Shown: piece by piece, positions 1 through 8,819 of the stretch | Numbering within the stretch: the first letter of the stretch is position 1 | Layout of the letters: every line of letters starts with the position of its first letter | NCBI GenBank assembly: GCA_937883775.1 | Contig: CAKZXZ010000139.1 | Location: 1 to 38,806, forward strand | Origin: an uncultured Paracoccaceae bacterium | GTDB lineage: Bacteria > Pseudomonadota > Alphaproteobacteria > Rhodobacterales > Rhodobacteraceae | Length of the DNA: 38,806 nucleotides | Reading direction: 5' to 3' | Notes under the pieces: model-generated | The model's database searches: none | What the model was told of the DNA's origin: nothing | Seen by the model: the letters and a program-made list of their open reading frames with translations, nothing else | Made by a program: the position numbers and the translations under genes

Positions 1-53
1 GTTACCCCACAGCGACCTCAACGCTGCGCGTCTACCAATTCCGCCACGACCGC
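1..53 (-). tRNA. tRNA-Leu(GAG), 5' part only
   Basis: Read on the minus strand, the segment starts at base 53 with the acceptor strand GCGGTCG, followed by a D-arm typical of leucine tRNAs (GGCGGAATTGGTAGACGC). The anticodon stem pairs CAGCG with CGCTG around the loop TTGAGGT, giving anticodon GAG. The long variable arm, T-arm and 3' end lie beyond the left edge of the window. The gene is divergent from lipB. The identity follows from the anticodon and the class II-type D-arm. Confidence 0.9.
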
Positions 54-76
54 ACTGTCTAGGCTTGGTAGCGGGG

Positions 77-105
77 CGTATAGACCGACCGATCCACCTT
101 GTGAA
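77..105 (-). promoter_or_regulatory. Putative sigma-70 promoter of tRNA-Leu
   Basis: On the minus strand TTCACA (five of six matches to the -35 consensus) and TATACG are separated by exactly 17 bases. The expected start point lies about 15-20 bases ahead of the first tRNA base at 53. Inferred from motif and spacing only. Confidence 0.55.
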
Positions 106-171
106 GGGAAAAATGCGCGACTTGCGCGGGTTCGGGGCACTCCGCTAAATGGCACCGCAAAGGAGCCCCTT

Positions 172-834
172 ATGGTCGAATGGATCGCCTCCCCTGACCT
201 TGTCGATTACGACCTCGCCGTCCGCGAGATGGAGGCGCGCGCGACCGCCATCGCAAGCGGCGATGCCGACGAGGCGATCTGGCTGCTCGAACATCCCCCG
301 CTTTATACGGCAGGCACTTCGGCCAAGCGCGAAGATCTGACCGATCCCGACCGCTTTCCGGTCTATGACACCAAGCGTGGCGGGCAATATACCTATCACG
401 GGCCGGGCCAGCGCGTGGCCTATGTGATGCTTGATGTCGGCAAGCGTGGGCGCGATGTGCGCCGCTTTGTGCAGGGACTGGAGCATTGGGTGATCGCCAC
501 CCTCGATCAGTTCAACGTCAAAGGCGAAATCCGCGAAGGCCGCGTGGGTGTCTGGGTGACCCGCGAGGACAAACCGCGCACCGCAACCGGGCAAAACCCC
601 GAAGACAAGATCGCCGCCATCGGCGTGCGCCTGCGCAAATGGATCAGCTTTCACGGCCTGTCCATCAACGTCGAACCAGAACTCGATCATTTTACCGGCA
701 TCGTTCCCTGCGGCATCGCCGAACACGGCGTCACCTCGCTGGTCGATCTGGGCCTGCCGGTGACGCTCGAAGACGTCGATGTCGCCTTAAAAAGGACATT
801 CCCGACTGTCACAGAGCTACAAAAACCCGAGTAA
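172..834 (+). CDS. lipB: Lipoyl(octanoyl) transferase LipB
   Basis: Moves the octanoyl group from octanoyl-acyl carrier protein to the lipoyl domains of 2-oxoacid dehydrogenases and the glycine cleavage H protein, the first step of endogenous lipoate synthesis in the cytoplasm. The 220-residue product has the family signature [12 protein letters not shown] (residues 69-80). The two catalytic residues are Lys146 in DKIAAIG and Cys180 in [12 protein letters not shown]. The ATG at 172 is preceded by AAAGGAG at good spacing, which fixes the start. A methyltransferase gene follows after 10 bases, so the two are probably cotranscribed. Length and motifs are normal for the family. Confidence 0.96.
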   Translation: MVEWIASPDLVDYDLAVREMEARATAIASGDADEAIWLLEHPPLYTAGTSAKREDLTDPDRFPVYDTKRGGQYTYHGPGQRVAYVMLDVGKRGRDVRRFVQGLEHWVIATLDQFNVKGEIREGRVGVWVTREDKPRTATGQNPEDKIAAIGVRLRKWISFHGLSINVEPELDHFTGIVPCGIAEHGVTSLVDLGLPVTLEDVDVALKRTFPTVTELQKPE

Positions 835-844
835 CGAGGATCCC

Positions 845-1375
845 ATGTCGCGCCGAGACGAGCTGATCGCCCAATACCGCCAGATCCACGAGACCAAGAC
901 CTACGGCCGCTCGTCCGAAGTGATGGTCGGCTATATCCAGCGCCCGCTGGACGACATCCCGAAAATCCGCTCGGTGCTGGATTTCGGCTGCGGGCAATCG
1001 CGGCTGGTCGATTGGATGGGCGCGATCAACGATGCGAGAGTCTACCGCTATGACCCGGCGATCCCCGAATTCGCCGAGATGCCGGTGGATAAGGTCGATC
1101 TGGTGATCTGCACCGACGTGATGGAGCATATCCCCGAAGACGACGTCGATGCCCTGTTCGCCACCATCCGCAGTCTCAGCAAACACGCGTTCTTCAATAT
1201 CTCGGTCCGTGAAGCGAAAGAGATTTTGCCCAACGGTGAAAACGCGCATTGCACCGTTCAGCCCCCGCCCTGGTGGCGTCAGCGCCTGCTCAAGCAATTC
1301 AGGATCGTCCGGCGGACCCGCTCCCCCGATCCGACCGCTGTCAGCTTTCTGACCTGGCCCGAGGCAAAGGGCTAA
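845..1375 (+). CDS. Small class I SAM-dependent methyltransferase-like protein
   Basis: A 176-residue protein with the Rossmann-type SAM-binding motif I VLDFGCGQ (residues 44-51). An acidic end of beta-2 follows (YRYD, ending at 70), then a motif VDLVICTDVMEHIPEDD (84-100) typical of class I methyltransferases. The C-terminus is short, with a PPPWW motif that may contribute to the substrate pocket. No separate substrate domain is visible and the substrate cannot be named. It starts 10 bases after lipB with a CGAGGA-type ribosome site, so it is likely the second gene of that transcript. A role linked to lipoate is not supported by the sequence itself. Confidence 0.8.
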   Translation: MSRRDELIAQYRQIHETKTYGRSSEVMVGYIQRPLDDIPKIRSVLDFGCGQSRLVDWMGAINDARVYRYDPAIPEFAEMPVDKVDLVICTDVMEHIPEDDVDALFATIRSLSKHAFFNISVREAKEILPNGENAHCTVQPPPWWRQRLLKQFRIVRRTRSPDPTAVSFLTWPEAKG

Positions 1376-1600
1376 CCAAAGATCCACGCCGCGCCCGGCG
1401 CCCCTTGTCTCGCCGTGATCCACCATCTGGCATCCGCAAATGATCGGCATCTGACAGGGCTTTGATGAGCCACGTCTCAGCAGCCGTCCGCCCGCCCGCG
1501 CACAGATTTATTTACGCAATCGGCTGTTTTGTGGCAGGCTTCCCCTTAGGCACACGACAAGAAAACAAAGACCGGTGCCTCATTAAGGGAGGAAAAAATC

Positions 1601-3001
1601 ATGAATTTAAGACCCGACCCAACATTTTACGCCACGCCAAAAATCGCCATGGAGGCACCAGCGGAAACTTTGGCCTTTACCCTGATGCTCAGTCCGGATG
1701 GATCACAGCCCGATGGGCTTGCCGTTGTGGATGTCGACCCAAAGTCAAAGACTTACGGCCAAATCGTCCATTCGCTCTTCATGCCCAACAAAGGCGATGA
1801 GTTTCACCATTTCGGGTGGAACGCCTGTTCGTCTTCGCTGTCCCCATTGACCGGGCATTCGTTTCTGGAACGCCGCTACCTGATTATTCCCGGCATCCGG
1901 TCTTCGCGGATTTACATCATTGATGTGAAAGAGCCGCTCAAGGCGAAGATTCACAAGATCATCGAACCAGAAGAGCTTTTTGAAAAGACCGGTTACTCGC
2001 GGCCGCACACGATTCATTGCGGTCCGGAAGGCATCTATGTCTCGACCCTTGGTGGGGGTGGCGAAGACGGCACCGATGGTCCTCCGGGCATCTTCATTAT
2101 GGATTGCGAAACCTTCGAAATCCTTGGCCGCTACGAAATGGACCGCGGCATTCAGGACAAGCATTATGACTTCTGGTGGAACCTGCCACGCGACTACATG
2201 GTCTCAAGCGAATGGGGTCTGCCCCCACAGTTTGAAAACGGCGTCGTCGCCGAAGATCTGCTGTCGAACAAATATGGCCACACCATCCATTTCTGGGACC
2301 TCCGGGGGCGAACGGTCAGCAAATCCATTGATTTGGGCGAAAACCACCAGATGGCGCTGGAAATCCGGCCCGCCCACGATCCCGTCAAGGAGTACGGATT
2401 TTGCGGCGTGGTCGTGGACACGACCAATCTTCAAGGCGCGATCTTTACGTGGTGGCGGGATGAAGACGGTGAATGGCAAGCGAAAAAGACCATCACCATT
2501 GATCCGGTTCCCGCTGCAAAGGAAAATCTTCCGCCTTTGCTTCAAGGATTTGAAGCAGTGCCGCCGCTGGTCACTGATATCGACCTCAGCCTGGATGACA
2601 GGTTTCTCTATGTCGCGTGCTGGGGTCTGGGCGAGATGCACCAATACGACGTGACTGACCCGATGCATCCCAAGCTGGTCGGCAAGGTCGAAATCGGCGG
2701 CATCGTTGCCAAGCGCAAGCATCCCAACGGCAAAGAGTTCGGCTATGCCCCCCAGATGGTCGAGATCAGCCGCGATGGCAAACGGGTCTATTGGACGAAC
2801 TCGCTTTATTCGACATGGGACGATCAGTTCTATCCAGGCGAACGCGGCGCGGCGATGGTTATGGCGCATGTGGGCGAAAACGGCGGTCTGACGCTGGATC
2901 AGGATTTCTGGGTTGAGTTCCCGGAAGGCTATCGCAGCCACCAGATCCGCCTGGAAGGCGGCGATTGTTCAACTGACAGTTTCTGCTACCCGTCCGTCTG
3001 A
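1601..3001 (+). CDS. mtoX: Methanethiol oxidase / SBP56 family (selenium-binding protein homologue)
   Basis: The 466-residue product is collinear with the SBP56 family. Members include bacterial MtoX and human SELENBP1, which oxidise methanethiol with O2 to formaldehyde, H2S and H2O2, the bacterial enzyme using copper. Family landmarks are HHFGWNACSS (69-78), a PHTIHCGPEG stretch, YDFWWNLPRD, STEWG-like SSEWG, TDIDLSLDDRFLYVACWG, and a C-terminal GGDCSTD motif. The vertebrate CSSC selenium-binding motif reads CSSS here (76-79), so the second cysteine is absent. A strong AAGGGAGG site precedes the ATG. No signal peptide is evident, although the Hyphomicrobium enzyme is periplasmic. A membrane protein gene starts three bases after the stop. 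The gene symbol is by homology; methanethiol oxidation is inferred. Confidence 0.9.
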   Translation: MNLRPDPTFYATPKIAMEAPAETLAFTLMLSPDGSQPDGLAVVDVDPKSKTYGQIVHSLFMPNKGDEFHHFGWNACSSSLSPLTGHSFLERRYLIIPGIRSSRIYIIDVKEPLKAKIHKIIEPEELFEKTGYSRPHTIHCGPEGIYVSTLGGGGEDGTDGPPGIFIMDCETFEILGRYEMDRGIQDKHYDFWWNLPRDYMVSSEWGLPPQFENGVVAEDLLSNKYGHTIHFWDLRGRTVSKSIDLGENHQMALEIRPAHDPVKEYGFCGVVVDTTNLQGAIFTWWRDEDGEWQAKKTITIDPVPAAKENLPPLLQGFEAVPPLVTDIDLSLDDRFLYVACWGLGEMHQYDVTDPMHPKLVGKVEIGGIVAKRKHPNGKEFGYAPQMVEISRDGKRVYWTNSLYSTWDDQFYPGERGAAMVMAHVGENGGLTLDQDFWVEFPEGYRSHQIRLEGGDCSTDSFCYPSV

Positions 3002-3004
3002 CAC

Positions 3005-3664
3005 GTGGACACCGCACAAACAGCAACGGCCCTTTGGTGGGCCGTTGTGGCATCGGGCATCTACCACGGCGTCAATCCGGGCATGGGGTGGCCACTGGCC
3101 GTCTCTGCCGCGTTGATGGAGCGGAGCCGTGGCAGCCTTTACAAAGCGCTTACTGCGCTCGCGGGGGGGCATCTGGTGGCGATGGCCGCTGTTCTTTTCC
3201 CGTTTACGGTCATGCTGTTTCTTGTCGAATGGCAGCGCGAAATACAGATCGGCGCCGCCTGTCTTGTGATCGCGCTTGGCGCCTATCTTCTGATAAACCG
3301 GCGCCATCCACGCTTTCTGGCACGGGTGCCCCCTTCAAGATTGGCGCTTTGGTCATTCCTTGCAGCGATGGCGCATGGTGCGGGGTTGATGCTGGTGCCG
3401 ATTTATCTAGGCATCTGTCGCACGATAGACACCGACGCCGGTCATGCCGCCGCCGCGGATCTGATGGCGGCAAATGCCGGGATCGCGATTGTCGTGGCGC
3501 TGGCGCACACGCTGGCAATGACCGTATCGGGCGGTGTTTTCGCCCTTGGCATTTATCACTGGCTTGGCCTTAAGTTCCTGTCAAAGACCTGGTTCAACCT
3601 GGATGTGGTCTGGGCGCTTAGCCTGATTGGTGTCGGCGCGCTGTCGCTTGGCTTTCTGCATTAG
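3005..3664 (+). CDS. Polytopic membrane protein coupled to methanethiol oxidase
   Basis: A 219-residue, very hydrophobic protein with about six membrane segments (roughly 9-36, 51-74, 80-98, 114-136, 157-184 and 196-218). Conserved-looking histidine motifs sit in or near the helices: YHGVNPGMGW (20-29), GGH (54-56), MAHGAG (122-127) and AHTLAM (167-172). These resemble the layout of metal or small-anion transporters of the LysE/NicO-like superfamily, but I cannot assign a family with certainty. The best start is GTG at 3005, three bases after the upstream stop and without a clear Shine-Dalgarno, which suggests translational coupling. It could export a product such as sulfide or handle copper. 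The function is inference only. Confidence 0.8.
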   Translation: MDTAQTATALWWAVVASGIYHGVNPGMGWPLAVSAALMERSRGSLYKALTALAGGHLVAMAAVLFPFTVMLFLVEWQREIQIGAACLVIALGAYLLINRRHPRFLARVPPSRLALWSFLAAMAHGAGLMLVPIYLGICRTIDTDAGHAAAADLMAANAGIAIVVALAHTLAMTVSGGVFALGIYHWLGLKFLSKTWFNLDVVWALSLIGVGALSLGFLH

Positions 3665-3762
3665 GAAAACGGCAAGGCTGCCAAGCGCTTCTCGCAAAAC
3701 AGCAGCTTAAATGACCCAGATCAACTGCGCCAAAATAACACGGACAAATGCGCGGGCCCCCG

Positions 3763-3791
3763 TTGCTCTGGGCGGGCGGGCGCTCTAAAAC
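3763..3791 (+). promoter_or_regulatory. Possible ctaD promoter
   Basis: TTGCTC and TAAAAC are separated by 17 bases in the 206-base gap ahead of ctaD. The predicted start point would leave a leader of about 70 bases. The rest of the gap (3665-3870) shows no other clear signal. A moderate motif match only. Confidence 0.35.
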
Positions 3792-3870
3792 AACCTCTAA
3801 CATATGCGCGATTCAAGTTGCGGTGTGACACGTAAGCTACTCCGAGCCTAGCCAACAGGAGGCACCCCCT

Positions 3871-5547
3871 ATGGCAGACGCAGCCATTCACGGTCAAGAA
3901 CACGAAGACACGCGTGGGTTCTTTACCCGCTGGTTCATGTCAACGAACCACAAAGACATTGGTATTCTTTATCTTTTCGCATCCGGCATCGTCGGGTTCA
4001 TCGCTGTGGCCTTCACGGTCTACATGCGCATGGAGCTGATGGAACCCGGCGTTCAATACATGTGCCTCGAAGGCGCACGCTTCACCGCCGCCGCGGCGGG
4101 TGAGGTCTGCACGCCCAATGGCCACCTCTGGAATGTCCTGATTACCTATCACGGCGTTCTGATGATGTTCTTCGTTGTCATCCCGGCCTTGTTCGGTGGT
4201 TTCGGCAACTACTTCATGCCGCTGCAAATCGGTGCGCCCGATATGGCATTCCCGCGCATGAACAACCTGTCTTTCTGGATGTTTATCGCTGGTGTCGCGC
4301 TGGGTATCGCGTCGATCCTCGCACCGGGCGGCAACGATCAGCTTGGTTCCGGCGTGGGGTGGGTGCTTTATCCGCCGCTCTCCACAAACGAAGGCGGGAT
4401 GTCGATGGACCTCGCGATCTTCGCGGTCCACGTCTCGGGTGCCTCGTCGATCCTGGGCGCGATCAACATGATTACGACCTTCCTGAACATGCGCGCCCCC
4501 GGCATGACGCTGCACAAAGTGCCGCTGTTCGCGTGGTCGATCTTCGTCACAAGCTGGCTGATCCTTCTGGCCCTGCCCGTTCTCGCGGGCGCTATCACCA
4601 TGCTTCTGATGGACCGCAACTTCGGGTTCTCGTTCTTTGACCCCGCTGGCGGTGGTGATCCGGTGCTTTACCAGCACATCCTGTGGTTCTTCGGCCACCC
4701 CGAGGTCTACATCATCATCCTGCCGGGCTTTGGCCTCATCAGCCACATCATCGCGACCTTCTCGCGCAAGCCCATCTTTGGCTACCTGCCGATGGTCTAT
4801 GCGATGGTCGCTATCGGTGTTCTGGGCTTCGTCGTCTGGGCGCACCACATGTATACCGTCGGTATGTCCCTGACCCAGCAATCCTACTTCATGCTGGCGA
4901 CGATGGTCATTGCGGTGCCGACAGGTGTGAAAATCTTCAGCTGGATCGCCACCATGTGGGGCGGATCGGTTGAGTTCAAAACCCCGATGCTCTGGGCCTT
5001 CGGCTTCCTGTTCCTGTTCACCGTCGGTGGCGTGACAGGTATCGTTCTGTCTCAGGCAGGCATCGACCGCGCCTATCACGACACCTACTATGTGGTTGCA
5101 CACTTCCACTACGTGATGTCGCTGGGTGCTGTCTTCTGCATCTTCGCCGGGATTTACTTCTACATCGGCAAGATGTCCGGACGCCAATACCCCGAATGGG
5201 CCGGCAAGCTGCACTTCTGGATGATGTTCATCGGCGCAAACCTGACCTTCTTCCCCCAGCACTTCCTGGGCCGTCAGGGCATGCCGCGCCGCTACATCGA
5301 CTATCCGGAAGCCTTCGCCTACTGGAACTACGTCTCTTCCATCGGTGCCTTCCTCAGCTTTGCCTCGTTCCTCTTCTTCATCGGCATCATCGCCTACACC
5401 CTGCTTGCAGGCCGCCGCGTGACCGAGAACAACTACTGGAACGAATACGCTGACACGCTTGAGTGGACGCTGCCCTCCCCCCCGCCCGAGCACACGTTCG
5501 AGCAGCTTCCAAAGCAGGAAGACTGGGACAAGCAGCACGCACACTGA
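3871..5547 (+). CDS. ctaD: Cytochrome c oxidase subunit I (aa3 type)
   Basis: Catalytic subunit of the aa3-type oxidase in the inner membrane; it binds haem a and the haem a3-CuB centre and pumps protons. The 558-residue protein keeps every key residue at Paracoccus denitrificans numbering. The haem a ligands are His94 and His413. CuB is bound by His276, Tyr280, His325 and His326, and haem a3 by His411. The D-channel has Asp124 and Glu278, and the K-channel Lys354. The start has a strong CAGGAGG site. Subunits II and III and assembly genes are not adjacent; a lone ctaD locus is, as I recall, common in this family. The stop TGA overlaps the next ATG. Confidence 0.98.
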   Translation: MADAAIHGQEHEDTRGFFTRWFMSTNHKDIGILYLFASGIVGFIAVAFTVYMRMELMEPGVQYMCLEGARFTAAAAGEVCTPNGHLWNVLITYHGVLMMFFVVIPALFGGFGNYFMPLQIGAPDMAFPRMNNLSFWMFIAGVALGIASILAPGGNDQLGSGVGWVLYPPLSTNEGGMSMDLAIFAVHVSGASSILGAINMITTFLNMRAPGMTLHKVPLFAWSIFVTSWLILLALPVLAGAITMLLMDRNFGFSFFDPAGGGDPVLYQHILWFFGHPEVYIIILPGFGLISHIIATFSRKPIFGYLPMVYAMVAIGVLGFVVWAHHMYTVGMSLTQQSYFMLATMVIAVPTGVKIFSWIATMWGGSVEFKTPMLWAFGFLFLFTVGGVTGIVLSQAGIDRAYHDTYYVVAHFHYVMSLGAVFCIFAGIYFYIGKMSGRQYPEWAGKLHFWMMFIGANLTFFPQHFLGRQGMPRRYIDYPEAFAYWNYVSSIGAFLSFASFLFFIGIIAYTLLAGRRVTENNYWNEYADTLEWTLPSPPPEHTFEQLPKQEDWDKQHAH

Positions 5548-6092
5548 TGCCGGTCGAATGGCTTATAAAACCAGAAACGGCCTCGGAGATTTCCGGGGCC
5601 GCTTCATTTGAGGCTGGCGACGCCCCGCTGGCCGAAGCGCATCTGTGGCCTTACCGCTCGCTGCCGCGCCGCGGCTTTGTGCTGTTCATTGCGATCACCG
5701 TCGCACTGATTTCGGTCCCGCTGATATCAGTCCTTGGCACCCCGGTCTTGTGGGGCGTCCTGCCCTTCCTTGCCATCACGGTGGGTGGCGTCTGGCTCGC
5801 GATTGAACGCAGCTACAAAGACGGCGCCATCGTCGAAGAACTGCGCGTCTGGTCCGATCATATCGCGCTCATCCGCCACGATCCCCGCAAGGCCATGCAG
5901 GAATGGAGCGCGAACGCCTATTGGGCCGACGTGCACATGCACGAAACCAAAGGCCCCGTGCCCCATTACGTCACGCTGAAAGGCAGCGACCGCGAGGTCG
6001 AAATCGGCGCGTTCCTGTCCGAGGACGAGCGCAAGACGCTCTACCGCGATGTGCTTGCCAGCCTGCGGATCGCGCGCAAATCCAACGCCTAG
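5547..6092 (+). CDS. DUF2244 domain membrane protein
   Basis: A 181-residue protein recognised as DUF2244: a PYRSLPRRGF segment, two adjacent membrane helices (about 45-87), a family-typical YKDGAIVEELRVW stretch and a soluble cytoplasmic-looking C-terminus. It starts at an ATG that overlaps the ctaD stop (TGATG), so translation is coupled to ctaD. Members often sit next to ctaD in alphaproteobacteria, suggesting a role around cytochrome oxidase biogenesis or regulation; none is established to my knowledge. The first 25 codons are unusual because they contain a terminator-like hairpin. No later in-frame start exists before the first helix. Confidence 0.85.
   Translation: MPVEWLIKPETASEISGAASFEAGDAPLAEAHLWPYRSLPRRGFVLFIAITVALISVPLISVLGTPVLWGVLPFLAITVGGVWLAIERSYKDGAIVEELRVWSDHIALIRHDPRKAMQEWSANAYWADVHMHETKGPVPHYVTLKGSDREVEIGAFLSEDERKTLYRDVLASLRIARKSNA
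5578..5601 (+). terminator. Terminator-like hairpin inside the start of the DUF2244 frame
   Basis: CGGCC-T-CGGA pairs with TCCG-G-GGCCG around a four-base loop, giving nine pairs with one internal mismatch, followed by CTTCATTT. It lies 30 bases after the ctaD stop and inside the first codons of the overlapping next gene. It may attenuate readthrough or stabilise the ctaD 3' end. The T-run is poor, so termination is uncertain. Confidence 0.4.
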
Positions 6093-6209
6093 GGAACGCG
6101 CGTCAGCCTTGGCTTTTTCGCTATTACGGCGCACCAATTGATCCACTGCGTGGGTTGAATATCCGCGTTGAACGCTATGTTTTGGACCAGATAGCTAAAG
6201 CAGACGCGC

Positions 6210-7292
6210 ATGAAACCGAAACTACCCCTGCAAACACCCGCGCCTACGCGCGGCCGCACACCGCGTGTGCTGTTCGTAGCCCTATCCCTTTTTACGATCT
6301 GCCTTGCATGGCTCGCGACCGCACCCAGCGCAGGGGCCCATGTCCGCTGGTTTGTCGACAGCAATGTGACGCTTGAAAATTTCGAAGCCTACAACCTCAC
6401 AGATCCAGAAGTTCTGATCTGGATCGCCCTTTCGATAACCATCATTGGCCTGTCGGTCGTGCTGGATACGGTCCTGCCAACGGTGCGCATTGTCGACAGC
6501 AAAACACGTCACGACTTCATCGAACTTCTGCGCATCATGACGGGTATGTCGCTTCTTCTGACAGCTTATGAAGGCGCCATTGTGGCCCCTCACCTCACGG
6601 CATATGGCAGTTTCGGAACGGTCCTCATCACCTTGCAGGTGGTGATCGGTATTCTGCTGATGGCCAATCGCTTTATTCGACATGCGGCCATCTTTATGAT
6701 CTTCCTGCAGCTTGGCCTCGCCATCCAGTTCGGCGTTCTCTCGGCGCTGGAATACTTGATTGTCATCGGCATCGCGACGTTCCTGCTGATTAACGATCTG
6801 CCCACCGCTGAATTGCGCGAACGCTACAAACCCTATTCGGTTGCCCTTTTGCGAATCTTTACCGGGATCTCGCTCATCACTTTGGGACTGTCTGAAAAGC
6901 TCTTCGGCGCCGTCATGGCCGAAAGCTTCCTGGCGGCCTATCAATGGAACTTTGTTTCGGCGTTGGGTTTGGAGTTTTTCACAGATCGCCTTTTCGTTCT
7001 GTCCGCCGGATTTATCGAGGTGATCTTTGGCGTTATCCTTGTACTTGGCACCACGACCCGTCTGAATGTGCTGGCACTCTCGGCCGTGCTTTTGGCGTCA
7101 AACCTGCTCTTCATCATCGAAGGCAATAAAGAGGCCGCCCTGGTCGAGTTCGTGGGCCACATGCCGGTGATCGGTGTGGCGCTGATCCTGATCCTTCTTG
7201 GATATGGCCAGCGCCTGAAGGTGACCAACCTTTTGCCGGCCCGCCGGGTCAATTCCGATATCAAAACAATCCGGGTGCCCAAAGATGCGTGA
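6210..7292 (+). CDS. DoxX-like polytopic membrane protein
   Basis: A 360-residue membrane protein. Residues 19-42 form a signal-like first helix ending ATAPSAGAH. A second helix lies at about 67-87, followed by two four-helix blocks (roughly 98-195 and 208-335). The second block resembles DoxX/DoxD proteins, with LLRIFTGISLITLGLSEKL at its start. The His44-Val-Arg-Trp segment just after the signal would face the periplasm. The ribosome site is weak. The end overlaps the next gene by eight bases, so the two are made together. DoxX relatives occur in oxidoreductase and stress complexes, but the substrate here is unknown. Confidence 0.75.
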   Translation: MKPKLPLQTPAPTRGRTPRVLFVALSLFTICLAWLATAPSAGAHVRWFVDSNVTLENFEAYNLTDPEVLIWIALSITIIGLSVVLDTVLPTVRIVDSKTRHDFIELLRIMTGMSLLLTAYEGAIVAPHLTAYGSFGTVLITLQVVIGILLMANRFIRHAAIFMIFLQLGLAIQFGVLSALEYLIVIGIATFLLINDLPTAELRERYKPYSVALLRIFTGISLITLGLSEKLFGAVMAESFLAAYQWNFVSALGLEFFTDRLFVLSAGFIEVIFGVILVLGTTTRLNVLALSAVLLASNLLFIIEGNKEAALVEFVGHMPVIGVALILILLGYGQRLKVTNLLPARRVNSDIKTIRVPKDA

Positions 7293-7788
7293 TCTGTCTC
7301 TCCGCCTGCCTTACCTGATTTACCTCAGCATTGGTTCAATCCTAGTGGGTGTCCTGATCGCACCGGTGTTTCGCGAATTGCCCGATCTGGACAACCCGAC
7401 ATTCGAGATGACCGAGGATATGCGCATGCACGAAATGATGCATGGCAGCATTGAGGTGCCCGCCGATACCGCACCCGAAATCGCAATCACCGTCGAAAAA
7501 GATCCAATGGACGGCTGGAACCTAACCGTTGAGACGACCGATTTCACCTTTACGCCGGAAACTGTGAATGTTGAAAACGTCGCGAACACGGGCCACGCGC
7601 ATCTTTATCTGAACGATGTGAAAGTCGCGCGCCTTTACGGGCCGCATTTTCATATTCCCGGACTGCCTGAAGGCGAATACGACGTGACTGTCAGTCTCAG
7701 CAGCAATGACCATTCCTATTATCTGGTGAACGGCGAACGGATCTCAGCAAGCGCGACACTGCGCCAAGAAGAGACTGGCGGCTCATAA
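7285..7788 (+). CDS. Membrane-anchored His/Met-rich periplasmic protein, likely metal binding
   Basis: A 167-residue protein with one N-terminal helix (about 8-27) and a periplasmic beta-rich domain. It carries a Met/His cluster (EMTEDMRMHEMMHG, 41-54) and three further histidine motifs: GHAH (103-106), GPHFH (119-123) and NDHSYY (141-146). The pattern suggests a copper or other soft-metal site on a cupredoxin-like fold, but no canonical Cys-His-Met centre is present. It overlaps the DoxX-like gene by eight bases and is probably its partner. I do not recognise a characterised family; metal binding is inferred from residue content. Confidence 0.7.
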   Translation: MRDLSLRLPYLIYLSIGSILVGVLIAPVFRELPDLDNPTFEMTEDMRMHEMMHGSIEVPADTAPEIAITVEKDPMDGWNLTVETTDFTFTPETVNVENVANTGHAHLYLNDVKVARLYGPHFHIPGLPEGEYDVTVSLSSNDHSYYLVNGERISASATLRQEETGGS

Positions 7789-7868
7789 AGCGCGCCCGCC
7801 CGGCTATCGACACACACGCGCACTCCGCCTAGAACGCTGCGAACGCAGCTGTCCAAGGTCCGCCTGTC

Positions 7869-8819
7869 ATGGCCCAAACCCCCGCCACGCCGAAAACCCG
7901 CCGCTGGGCGCTGTCGCTCTGGGCGCACCTGATCGGCCCGGACCGACTGGCCAGAACGGCCAACCTGCAAGCTTCGGAACGCGCCGCCCTTGCCTTGCGG
8001 ACAAAGGGCGCCCCTGCTGCGCCACAGGACCCAATGCTCACATTCATGATCCCGCTTGTCGGCAAACACCACGTCAACGACTGGTTCGGCGTCAGCCAGC
8101 GCCTCGCCGCCACGCTGACCAGCTTCACCCGGCAAGACAATGCCAACTGGCGCGCCCTGATCTGCGGGCAGGACGCCCCCGACCTTCCAGCCCCCCTCGC
8201 CGAGGATCCGCGTATCACCTTCCTGCCCTTCACCACCCCCATGCAGGGCAATGACAAATGGGCCAAGCTCCGTACCCTCTGCGACGCGCTCCCCGCCCAT
8301 GTCACGCATGACGGCTACGTCATGCCCTTTGACGCCGATGATCTGCTCGCCCCGGGCCAAATCAGCGCCATCCTAGACAGCCAATCCCCCGGCGGAGCCC
8401 TCGTCTCCCTCGGCTACGTCGCCGATCAGCAAAACGACCGCATTGCGCTGGCAGGCCCGCCAACCCTGACAAAACCCCGCCGCAAGCCCTTCTGGAAGCT
8501 CTGCGGCTCCTGCGCCGCGATCCGCTATCGTCCCGAAGACGGCCCGGACTTCCTCGCAGAGCTTACCAGCCACGAACACCGCATGTTCCCCTATCTCGCC
8601 GCCCTTGCCGGTCGCCCGCTGAAGCCCTTGCAAGACCCAGCCGCCCTCTACGTCCTCAACCACGGCGACAATTTCGGCGCACGCAGGGGCCGCGTCTCCT
8701 CAAAGACCCGCTTCGCCCAACGCTACGCCATCACCGATCCGCAAAAGATCACTGACATCCGCACGGCTTTCGCTTTTGAAAAAATATCCCCGCCGGAGGC
8801 GTCCGCCCAAAGCCGCTAG
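7869..8819 (+). CDS. GT-A fold glycosyltransferase-like protein
   Basis: A 316-residue soluble protein. After a basic N-terminal stretch it has a beta-strand TFMIPLVGK (58-66), an ITFLPF strand, and a PFDADDLL motif (153-160) that looks like the metal/nucleotide-sugar binding DxD of GT2-type enzymes. Later motifs are less standard. The acceptor and sugar are unknown. AAGG 11 bases ahead of the ATG is a plausible ribosome site. The last four bases (CTAG) are shared with the convergent yqeY gene. No polysaccharide operon surrounds it. Confidence 0.65.
   Translation: MAQTPATPKTRRWALSLWAHLIGPDRLARTANLQASERAALALRTKGAPAAPQDPMLTFMIPLVGKHHVNDWFGVSQRLAATLTSFTRQDNANWRALICGQDAPDLPAPLAEDPRITFLPFTTPMQGNDKWAKLRTLCDALPAHVTHDGYVMPFDADDLLAPGQISAILDSQSPGGALVSLGYVADQQNDRIALAGPPTLTKPRRKPFWKLCGSCAAIRYRPEDGPDFLAELTSHEHRMFPYLAALAGRPLKPLQDPAALYVLNHGDNFGARRGRVSSKTRFAQRYAITDPQKITDIRTAFAFEKISPPEASAQSR

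Noticed and set aside
1500-1560. Sigma-54 promoter (GG-N10-GC) ahead of methanethiol oxidase
   Set aside because: TGGCAGG is present, but the required TTGC-type -12 element is missing at the right distance.
3940-5544. 534-codon open frame antisense to ctaD
   Set aside because: It is a shadow of GC-rich codon use opposite a perfectly conserved gene, and has no ribosome site or protein family resemblance.
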